DNA of 64,000 nt from Primula veris (lineage: Eukaryota > Streptophyta > Magnoliopsida > Ericales > Primulaceae), in NCBI GenBank assembly GCA_963682055.1, contig OY821741.1:22886711-22950710 (forward strand). The letters run 5' to 3'. Positions 1 to 9,300 of the stretch are shown here, in pieces (position 1 is the stretch's first letter; each line of letters begins with the position of its first letter). Both the position numbers and the translations under genes were made by a program. The notes below the pieces were generated by a model. It was not told where the DNA came from. It made no database searches and saw only the letters and a list, made by a program, of their open reading frames with translations.

Positions 1-165
1 TGTGCCAAGTAATCCTTTTTTATTTTTATCACAGAATTTGCTGAAGAAAATATCTCTCTCTAAAGCATATACTTCCCGCCAAAAAGGAAAAGAGTTCGGC
101 CGCTTGATCTAGGGTTTCGTGGTTTTGTTGGAAGACTTGCTGCTGTTCGCGCTTGCTTGCTCATA

Positions 166-2663
166 ATGATTACTGTAAGTGATTGTTCGTTCTCCCCCCT
201 TCCCTTTTTTTAGGAGTTGTATTTGATTTGTCGTTGTGGTCATAGGTGTGGCGTTGGTATATGGTTCAGGTTATCTATATATGTCTGATGATTCTTATGT
301 ATCTGGTTAATGCGAGTGGGGGGGGGGGGTGGCGCTCGTTATATTGATGTGGTTCTTGTTTGTGTATTTGGTTAGTATATTGATGGACTTTTGATGATGT
401 TTGGATAGGAAATTCTGAGCCAAAGTGTGGCCCAAGTTGGCACATTCGTAGAAAAGGATTTTAAGGAGCTTGCCGGAATACCTGACAACATACATATCCG
501 GCTTCCTATTTCTGACGAGGAGGTGCTGGGATTTCTTCCTGTCGGCGAGGTGGCCGTGCGCTCGTCGACATTTTTTACTGGGGGTCTTCGACTTCCTTTT
601 ACAAACTGGGTGGCTTCGTTCTTTGAGGCCGTCCAGATTGCTCCAGCCCAACTGGCCTTAAATGGTTACCGTACTCTGAACGGTATTCAAAGGTTATCGG
701 AGTTGGCCGGAATACCGATTGAATTGAAGGACGTCTTTGGAGTCTACAGTCTGAGCTTTGAGCGTCGCAGCTCGTATCTGAAAACCCAGCGTACCTATTG
801 CCGGCTTGTTATCGGTTTGCCGGATACCAACAAAGAGCGCAATCTTGGTATCGTGATAGCTTCTGGTGAATGGGGCTGTCCGGGACACCAGATTCCTGGA
901 CCGGCCACCAACGCTCCCCCTATGCCCGACCTCGGCGCTCCCAATGTGGAGGCTCTGTTAGCTCTTTGGAAATGGTGGGGGCCGGGACCGACGCCGGATC
1001 CGGCGACTCGTACTGCTCCGATGCTACTCGGGTACCCTATGGGGTCGGCGACCAAGGGGAATCCTGCGCCCGAGATCCCCAAAGAGCCCGAGGAAGAGTT
1101 CTTGAAAGTGGTCCGGGCTCGAAGTGCTGCTCGGCTCGGAAAGAAGCTCGTTCGGTCTAAGCGTCATGCGTCTGACCCTGTTGGTGGAGTAACGAAGAGG
1201 GCCAGGGGAACCGATACATCGGTTACCGAGGAGGCTAATATCGTTGGCTCGGGCGAGGGGGCGGTGGCTGCCGCCGAAGGGGATACCGCCGAGGATGCCT
1301 CTGCGCCGGGCGAGGTATGTGTATATGTATTATGATTTTCTTGTCTTTTGGTTATCGGTTTGTTCGCTAGTGCTTTGCTTTATTAGTTATCTTGTTTCAG
1401 CGACTGACTTCTCCATTGGTTACCCTCGCTCTTGCCCGGTCGATGGGTATTGTTGTGTTTCAGGGGTCGGTCGATAGCTTGTTCGGACATATCAACATGC
1501 TGGTGGCTATGGGGAAGGAGACGATGACCCTGCCTGCGGTCTCGCCTGTCCTTGCCGAGGACGCGTTGGACCTGTCTGGTACCTCGCCCAGCCGTACAGA
1601 GGATGTAATCGAACGCAGGACCCCTGAGACTAATGCTCCAGAGGAGGAGGCGGTCGAGGAAGTGGATATGGAAGGTGGCGAAGAGAGTGCCGAGGATGTT
1701 GTGACGGGTGGCGAGGATGAGGCTCTCGATGGATCCGAGAAGGTGTTGGTTGACGGGGTTGCAATGACCCGTTACATTGACCGATGTAGGGGTGAGCTGC
1801 TGGAGCAACCGCGAATCTTGAAGATGGGGTATACGGCTCTGAAACCCCTTGCGTTCAAGGATGCAAAAAGACTAGCTGCTCAACCTACAATGTCGGTTAT
1901 AGAGCAGGCCCACGCGGATGCGCTGAGGGTATGTGGGGCTCGTATTTCGCTATATAGGTCTGGTACTTGTATTCTGTTTGGAATCTAATGTGTTGAAGTG
2001 CAGATTGCTTTGAGTACCGTGGCGCTACGGGATCAGCTGGGAGATCTAGGGGCTGAGAAAGAGAAGCTGGTGGCCGAGAAGAACGCCATAGTCGAGGAGA
2101 ACGAGCAGAAGATAAAGGATCTGCTTGCGGCTTTCGAGGTCGAGAAAGAGAAATTGGTCGCCGCGAATAAAACCCTGGGCAAGAATTATGACAAGCTGTC
2201 GGTGGACTTTCTGCACCTGACCGAGGATGTCGATAAATTGAAGGCGGAAAAAGAGAGCATGGTCGTTAAGTACGGCGAACTAGAGGAGGAGAACTTGCTC
2301 CTGGCAGAGGACGTGGAAGCCGAAAAGGCTAAGGTGACTGCCCTGAAAACGGCACACGCGGAGGAGCGGACAAAGTTAGCAATGATGGCCAACTTCTCTG
2401 TATACTGTGCTCATGTGCGGGCGTTCAATTTCGCGAATGTTCCTTTGTTGGATAGGGCGTGGTCGGAGTTGGTGTATCCGTGTCCGCATGGTGCACCGCC
2501 GAAACCCTTGGACTGGGCGAATCTTCGTGAAGAAGAGCTTCCTCGGCTACCGGGACAGACAATTTCGACAGCGCTGCGTCCTCACTCTATGTCGGCCCCG
2601 TCCACTCCTCGACCGGATGCTACTGTTGTGCCCCCACCAGTATTTCCTCAGGTGGAACCTTGA
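166..2663 (+). CDS. antisense gene 1 of Tat element A: Transposase_28-like plus coiled coil, 4 exons
   Basis: Four exons join in frame: 166-174 (Met-Ile-Thr), 409-1314, 1401-1928 and 2004-2663. All introns are phase 0 with GT-AG ends (donors GTAAGT, GTATGT, GTATGT), giving 700 residues. Exon 2 carries a domain resembling Pfam Transposase_28 ('putative gypsy type transposon'), with motifs such as GLRLPFTNWVASFFEA and IAPAQLALNGYRTLNG, then a proline-rich stretch and a basic KKLVRSKRH segment. Exon 3 is acidic. Exon 4 is Glu/Lys-rich heptad coiled coil ending in a Ser/Pro tail. The gene runs opposite to gag-pol. The nearest known relative by position is the antisense ORF (gene 23) of Grande-type elements. 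Its function is unknown. Copy B has the same structure, and element C has it with lesions. Confidence 0.85.
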
Positions 2664-2900
2664 CTATCTTTCTAGCAGTATGTATAGTTTTTTTTTTTTT
2701 TTTTTTTTTTGTTTTTTTTTTTTGTTTTTTTTTTTTTTGGTCTCTTGTGTATCTAGAAACAGATTCTTTTGGGGAAGTGATAACATAGGTGCTGTGTTTT
2801 ATTTCTGTTGGGCTTTCTTGGGTTAATTTCTTTTGATGGTCGTCATATTTTGAAGGATGTGAAAACAAAATATTGTCAGGTACCAAATAACCCCCTTGCC

Positions 2901-3473
2901 ATGTTGGTCTGGACCTCGCCTAGTCGTAGTGTAGGTGACATAATAGAAGATTTGGAAAGATCTAAGGCGTCCCTTACCACGAAATTGACTCGTGCTTATC
3001 AGGAAATCGAGGGTCTGAATATTCATATTTCCAACTTGGCGATTCGGTTACGTGATTTGGGAGAGAAATTTAGTAAAAAGACCGCCCATTATACGGCAAA
3101 CAAGGGTAAAGCGAAGGAACTTCTCGGTGCCCTACGACGTTCTCGTGATGAAGCCCGAGGTCGTGTGACGAGCTTGAACTTGGTCCTTGGGGCCGTTTTC
3201 GAGGACGCGGACCTGCTGCTATCCTTTGCCAAAGCGTATTGGGCCCGAGCTCGCGCTTTAGAGGTGCTTGAGCATATAAAAGGAATGAGTGGTGTATCCC
3301 GGGCAGAGCGCATGGTTGATGCGAAGGCCGGGGTAACTGAAACCACTGTCGCCTTGAACCGAATCGAGGCGGTCATTCGTGAGCGTTTGGGGACGCAAAT
3401 TAATTCATTGCGAGATATTCATTTTGCCGATGTAGTAGAGACTTCGGCGTCTGTTGAGGGGTTGTCGGATTAA
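2901..3473 (+). CDS. antisense gene 2 of Tat element A: coiled-coil protein
   Basis: From the ATG at 2901 it encodes 190 residues. An in-frame ATG at 2808 would add 31, but the stretch up to 2880 ends in a good 3' splice site (TTGTCAG at 2880), so 2901 is preferred. The protein is helical and charged, with a conserved core [20 protein letters not shown] and a second conserved block around [20 protein letters not shown]. It has no recognised domain. It follows gene 1 after a poly-T tract, and its AATAAA overlaps the stop codon (GATTAATAAAG). Copies B (53032-53604) and C (38238-38836) carry it too. Function unknown. Confidence 0.75.
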   Translation: MLVWTSPSRSVGDIIEDLERSKASLTTKLTRAYQEIEGLNIHISNLAIRLRDLGEKFSKKTAHYTANKGKAKELLGALRRSRDEARGRVTSLNLVLGAVFEDADLLLSFAKAYWARARALEVLEHIKGMSGVSRAERMVDAKAGVTETTVALNRIEAVIRERLGTQINSLRDIHFADVVETSASVEGLSD

Positions 3474-3509
3474 TAAAGTAGCTTGTTTTGTCGTTTTCTT
3501 TGTAGCTTG

Positions 3510-3517
3510 TATAAAAA
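3510..3517 (+). promoter_or_regulatory. TATA-like box before antisense gene 3 (A)
   Basis: TATAAAAA follows a GTAGCTTG motif about 130 bp before the gene 3 ATG. The same GTAG-TTG-TATAAAA arrangement occurs at this place in copy B (53641) and element C (38880). A pyrimidine-rich tract ending in ATAG at 3635 lies between it and the ATG and looks like a 3' splice site, so a 5' leader intron is likely. Confidence 0.5.
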
Positions 3518-3645
3518 ATTCTCTCTTTCTCTTTTTTTTTTGTAGCTTCTTTTTTTCTCTTTTTTTTTTTTTTTTTTTTGTATATTCATCTCTTCTCGTT
3601 CTTCTCCCCCCCCCCCCTTCTTTTTTTTTATAGGCACATGCTACT

Positions 3646-4284
3646 ATGTCGCACCAGGCTGGTTCTCCATGCCTAGTTAACCCGGGGTTAGGACCTACTG
3701 GTGCTGCCCGGGACGAGGTCTCATCTGGTGCAGCTAGTGAGGTGCCTGACAGGTGGCCCTACATTGTTTTGATGAGCAAAAATGTCAAATTGACCGACCA
3801 ATGTGCTCGACTGCGGACCAAGCTGAAAACCCAGGCGGCCTTTTTTCGTGAATATGTTCGCCGTGCCGAGCATACTGTTGAGGTTCAGGAGCGTCGTTTG
3901 GATCGATATTGGCGTGCAAAGGACAAGTACTTCGGCAAATTAAAGTTGCTTGTGACCAAGGCCAACGTGTTGGTGAAGTATTTCCGTTTGTCCCGTGCCA
4001 GATACGATGCTTCCGCAGCTATGATCGAAGCTCGCCGTAACCTCTCCTTTGACGATGATCGCCGTAAAGCGGCCTCGGATGCTCACGAGTTCGCGAAAGA
4101 AGCCGAGTTCAACGCGCGGCTTCAGACGCTGACTTGTGTTGGGGCTCATACGACCAATTTTGATGCCCTCATTTCTGAGGAGCGTTTTGATGGTGATGAG
4201 TCTGATGGGTACACAACGACGGATGACGAAGAGATTGAGCTCGGTCAATTACCGTCGTGCTCCTCCTGTAGTAGCTCTTCTTAA
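3646..4284 (+). CDS. antisense gene 3 of Tat element A: coiled-coil protein with Ser-rich end
   Basis: 212 residues from ATG 3646 to TAA 4284. The middle is strongly helical and basic ([20 protein letters not shown]), followed by an acidic segment (DGDESDGYTTTDDEE) and a terminal CSSCSSSS. No domain is recognised. It is the last gene of the plus-strand cluster and faces the end of pol across the hairpin array. A 3' splice site just upstream (3635) leaves an open frame before the ATG (Ala-His-Ala-Thr), so an upstream coding exon cannot be excluded. Copy B is nearly identical; element C lacks this ATG. Confidence 0.75.
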   Translation: MSHQAGSPCLVNPGLGPTGAARDEVSSGAASEVPDRWPYIVLMSKNVKLTDQCARLRTKLKTQAAFFREYVRRAEHTVEVQERRLDRYWRAKDKYFGKLKLLVTKANVLVKYFRLSRARYDASAAMIEARRNLSFDDDRRKAASDAHEFAKEAEFNARLQTLTCVGAHTTNFDALISEERFDGDESDGYTTTDDEEIELGQLPSCSSCSSSS

Positions 4285-4577
4285 ATGAATCTCTTTAGTG
4301 TCGATGAACTTCTAGTTGCCTCCGTAATGCGGGCGAGGACTATTTATGTTATTTCTTTGTTCCTGTTTTGTTCCTTTCCATTGCCGTATTGCTATTTGAT
4401 TGATTGGATCGATTTTTCCTTGCTGAATCATTTGTTATTTCGTTATTCCTGTTTTGGAGATGCTTCTTGTTGATATTTCGTTGTTTAGATTGATTCACCT
4501 TCATTGTTTTAGCCAATTTGTATTGTATCGCCGCCGTAATGTGGACCTGAATAATTCCTTGCATTGTACCTGCATAT

Positions 4578-5280
4578 GAATTTCATAGTATTTCTAGGCG
4601 TTCCTTTGAAAACACGCCATGTTGGGAATTTCATAGTATTCCTAGGCACTTCGGCCATGTTGGGAATTTCATAGTATTCCTAGGCGTTCCTTCGGTAACA
4701 CGCCATGTTGGGAATTTCATAGTATTCCTAGGCACTTCGGCCATGTTGGGAATTTCATAGTATTCCTAGGCGTTCCTTCGGTAACACGCCATGTTGGGAA
4801 TTTCATAGTATTCCTAGGCACTTCGGCCATGTTGGGAATTTCATAGTATTCCTAGGCGTTCCTTCGGTAACACGCCATTTACGGAATTTCATAGTATTCC
4901 TAGGCACTTCGGCCATGTTGGGAATTTCATAGTATTCCTAGGCGTTCCTTCGGTAACACGCCATGTTGGGAATTTCATAGTATTCCTAGGCACTTCGGCC
5001 ATGTGGGGAATTTCATAGTATTCCTAGACGTTCCTTCGGTAACACGCCATTTACGGAATTTCATAGTGTTCCTAGGCACTTCGGCCATGTTGGGAATTTC
5101 ATAGTATTCCTAGACGTTCCTTCGGTAACACGCCATTTACGGAATTTCATAGTGTTCCTAGGCACTTCGGCCATGTTGGGAATTTCATAGTATTCCTAGG
5201 CGTTCCTTCGGTAACACGCCATTTACGGAATTTCATAGTATTCCTAGGCACTTCGGCCATGTTGGGAATTTCATAGTATT
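4578..5280. repeat. tandem hairpin array, 8 dimers of about 86 bp (A)
   Basis: Two related units alternate, about 48 bp (with GGCGTTCCTTCGGTAACACG) and about 38 bp (with GGCACTTCGGCC). Both start GGAATTTCATAGTATTCC. Each unit can fold: GGAAT pairs with ATTCC, GGCGT with ACGCC, and CCTAGG is self-complementary. I count eight dimers here and only two at the same place in copy B. The array sits where gene 3 (plus) and pol (minus) converge. Confidence 0.9.
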
Positions 5281-5383
5281 AGTAGACAACATGATAATAT
5301 ATTTTATTCATTCAAAAGAAGAAAGATAATGCCATTAAGCAAGAAGGGTAAGGTAGCACCTGTACTTGTATTCGGAGGATTGC

Positions 5384-6312
5384 CTATACGTAGTACTTCT
5401 TTAGGTTAGCCACATTCCAAGAATTCTTTTCCCCTCGGCTGTTGGCGAACATGACGCTTTTGATTTTGTAAGAGACTGGACTTGCTTGCTTGACGATTTC
5501 GTATGGGCCTTCCCAGGTAGGGCTTAGTTTGCCATGTATTTCGTTGCGGGTATAGACCGTCACTCGTCGCAGCACCAGTTCTCCTACCATGAATTCTTTG
5601 GACCCTTTTACTCTCTTGTCATAGGTTTGCTTCACGCTTTGTTGGTACTTAGCTAGGGTAAGGGCCGCTATCTCTCGTTTCTCGTCTATCATGTCGAGCT
5701 CTTCTCTCATTCTTTGTTCATTGTTTCCCTGCTCGACCAACGTCGTTCGGAGCGTGGGTAGCCCGATCTCTGTCGGTATGATGGCCTCAACACCGTATGC
5801 TAAGCTAAATGGGGTTTCCTTGGTGCCCGTCTTGGGTGTAGTTCGGCACGACCATAAAACGTTGAGTAGCCGCTCGGGCCACCTCCCCTTTGCCTGTTCA
5901 AGGGTGGTCTTGATGCCGTCTAATATTGTTCGGTTTGACACTTCGGCTTGCCCGTTTCCTTGTGGGTATGTCGGCGTCGAATAGAATTTTCGGATACCGA
6001 GTTCCTCGTACCACAGCTGTAAATTGGCATCTTTGAACTGGGTTCCGTTGTCGGCGACTATAGCGTACGGTATACCGAACCTAGTTATGATGTATTCCCA
6101 AACGAATTGTTTGACGTTGCTGGCTTTGATTTCTCGGAGGGGTTTACTTCGACCCATTTGGTGAAATAATCAGTCGCAACGATCAGATATTCCACATTCC
6201 CAGGTGCTCTTGGGAGTTTACCGACCAAATCAATTGCTCATTGAGCGAACGGCCATGGTGCCGATACCGGGGTCATCATAGATGAAGGGAGCCGTGGTAT
6301 CTTGGCGAATCG
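5384..6312 (-). pseudogene. integrase part of copy A pol, broken
   Basis: This stretch continues the polyprotein after a stop at 6313-6315. It holds the integrase core: the first Asp in the ATDYFTKWVEA region, the second in YAIVADNGTQFKD, and Glu in YPQGNGQAEVSNRT, then the GPY/F-type C terminus (WEGPYEIVKQ). Compared with copy B there are three lesions: CAA to TAA at 6313, TGG to TGA at 6238-6240, and a one-base deletion near 6148. From 6157 down the frame is open to the stop at 5384. There is no chromodomain, as expected for Tat. Confidence 0.88.
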
Positions 6313-9300
6313 TTAGCACTTGTCGCATCGTTGGACGTATGCATCGGCGTCTCGCTTGATATAGGGCCACCAATATCCTTGGGTCACTGCCTTGTTTGCA
6401 AGGGATCGCCCTTTGATGTGTGCTCCGCAAGATCCTTCGTGGATTTCCTCCAAGACCGGCAGTTGTAGCTCGGTCGGGACGCACAGTAGATGGGGTCCCC
6501 AGTAACTGGATTTGTATAGTTTATCGTCCTCGGATAGCCAGAAGCGAGGAGCTTTTCTTGTAATTTTCAGCGCTTTTATCTTGTCGGCCGGAAGCGTTCC
6601 ACTTCGCAGATAATGGGTCATGTCCTCCATCCAACCTAGTTCGTACTGTATCGACGTCACCCGGCCTACCCTTTTTATTATGTTCGGGGTCGGCAGTAGT
6701 TCCACTGTGATCGACCGGGTGTCGGTCAATGTTAATGTCGAGGCTAGGGTGGCCAAGGCATCGGCATGTGCATTTTCGGTGCGATTGATTCTTACTAACT
6801 CGCACTGTTCGAAGGATGCCATCAAGCTTTGGACTTTCTCTTGGTAGAGGATTATTCTATCATCTTTCGCTTGGTACTCGCCGATGGCTTGATTGACGAT
6901 GAGCATGGAGTCTGAGCTAGCAATTAAGTGGGAGCATCCGAGGGACCGGGCAATAAGCATGCCATTTATCATGGCCTCGTATTCTGCCTCATTGTTGGTA
7001 GCTCGGAAGCCCAGTTTTATGCTTTTTTCGATGATTGCTCCCTCTCTAGACTTTAGGACGATCCCTGCTCCTGATCCGTCCTTGGTGGCTGATCCGTCGA
7101 CATGTATCTGCCAGTGTGATTGTGGAGAGAGTGCCAAAGGCTCGTCATAGCCTTCGGTGAATTCTGCGACGAAATCGGCCAGGAGTTGTCCCTTTATGGC
7201 ATGACGGGGTGCAAACTCGATATGAAATTGGGATAGCTCGACCTCCCAGGCGGCAACTCGGCCGCTAATGTCCGTCCGTCGAAGTGACTCTTTGATATGA
7301 AATTTTGTGTATACCCGGACCTGATGAGCTATGAAATAGTGTGGAAACTTTCTGGTTGCAACGACCAATGCCAGACACAGCTTTTCCAAGGGTAGATAAC
7401 GTGTTTCGGCTTCGACCAGAGTCTTGCTGACGAAGTAGATCGGAAATTGTTCGCGACCTTCTTCTCTTAGGATAACTGCGCTCACAGCTGTAGTGGAAAC
7501 TGCTAGGTAGCATGCCAGAATGTCTCCTTTGTTCGGCCTTACTAGCAGTGGCAGTGTCCTCAAGTACTCTTTGAGATTGTTGAATGAGACTTCACATTCC
7601 GGGTCCCAGACGAATTTTCTATCCTTCTTGAGTGATTCGAAAAATGGCCGTCCCTTATCTGCGGATCGGCTAATGAACCTGCTCAGCGCGGCCATCATTC
7701 CCGTGAGCTCTTGTACCTGTTTCTTATTCTTGGGCGCTGCTAGGTTTCGTAGAGCCGTTATTTGATCGGGATTAGCCTCTATTCCTCGTCGGCTAACCAT
7801 ATGCCCCAAGAATTTCCCTTTGCTGACGCCAAATGCACACTTGCTCGCATTGAGTTTCAGTTTGTGCTCGCCCAGCGTTCGGAAAACGTCCCTGATATCT
7901 TGAAGGTGGGATGTGGCTCTTTCGCTCTTGACGACCATGTCGTCTATGTATACCTCCATCGTCTTCCGTATATGATCTCGACATACCCTTGTTATCATCC
8001 TTTGGTATGTTGCTCCCGCATTGCGTAGGCCGAACGACATTACCGTATAGCAATAATTTCCCAAAGGTGATATAAACGAAGTCTTTTCTTGATCTTCGCG
8101 GGCGAGGGGAATTTGATGGTATCCTGAATATGCGTCAAGAAAGGTCATCCGTTCTGCCCCCGCAGTTGCGTCCACCAGTTGATCAATCCTTGGAAGGGGA
8201 AAGTGGTCCCTCGGACAGGCTTTGTTGAAGTTTGTGAAGTCTATACATACTCTCTCCTTTCCGTTCTTCTTAGGGACGACGACCGGGTTGGACAACCATT
8301 TTGGATAGTAAACCTCTCTTATGGCTCCAGCCTCCAATAACTTTTGTACTTCAGCGATTATAGCTGCTCTATGCTGTACAGACACTTTCCTGCTCCTCTG
8401 TGCTATCGGCTTGTACTCGGTGTTTACACTTAGGTGGTGGCATGCTGTATTGGGGTCTAGGCCTGGCATATCTTTAGGGCTCCAGGCGAATTTATCAGTG
8501 TTGTTGAGAAGGAATGCTTTCAACTCTTCGGATTCCTGTTTTGGAAGGTTGTCGCCGAGGAGGAAGTAATGCTCCTCGTCCATATCTGGTATATACACCT
8601 TCCTGAGTGTCTCTCCTACTTGTTCTTCGACAACCCTTTCGGCTTTGGATATTTGGTTGATCAGCTTCTTGGTGCTGGTGGGTTGTTCCACCATGCTTCG
8701 TTGTTTTTGGAGAGTCGCGGTGATTTCCTCGCAGCGTCTTGAATCCTCTTGACATCCTCTGGCTGTCTCGATCTCTCCCCTGTCATTTGGGTATTTGACC
8801 TTTTGATGATAGGTCGAGGGTATGGACTTCATGGCATGTAACCAAGGTCGGCCCAATATTGCATTGTGACCGGAGTGGTCATTAACCACTAAGAACTCCA
8901 CGGGAACCGACACGGACCCGGTTGTGACACTGAGGACGATCTTACCCAACGGTTTAGTCGTTTCGGAGATGAATCCGATCAGTGTGACGTCAGTGGGCTG
9001 TAGATCTTGCTGCTTGAGTTCCATTTTGTCAAAGAGCTCCCTGTACATGATATCACAAGAGGCTCCTTGGTCGACAAGTACCCTGCTGACCGTGTCTAGG
9101 CCAATTTGAACTCGGAGGTTAATGGCATCTCCATGGGGGTAAATCACCCCTTCTTCGTCAAGATCTGAGAAAGAAATGGGCGGATGTCGTCGTTGTGTGC
9201 ATTGTCGTTTAGAGGTCGACGCCTGTGATGCCTTGGATACTTGGCCAAAGTGGGCCAGCTGCCGTTGTCGCGATCGTTCCCCGCCCTGACCCTTGGGTCT

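Noticed and set aside
2407..2826. Plus-strand frame of 139 codons ending in a Phe run
   Set aside because: It overlaps gene 1 in another frame and crosses a poly-T tract.
4578..5280. CRISPR-like regular repeats
   Set aside because: Units are contiguous with no unique spacers and the context is eukaryotic LTR elements.
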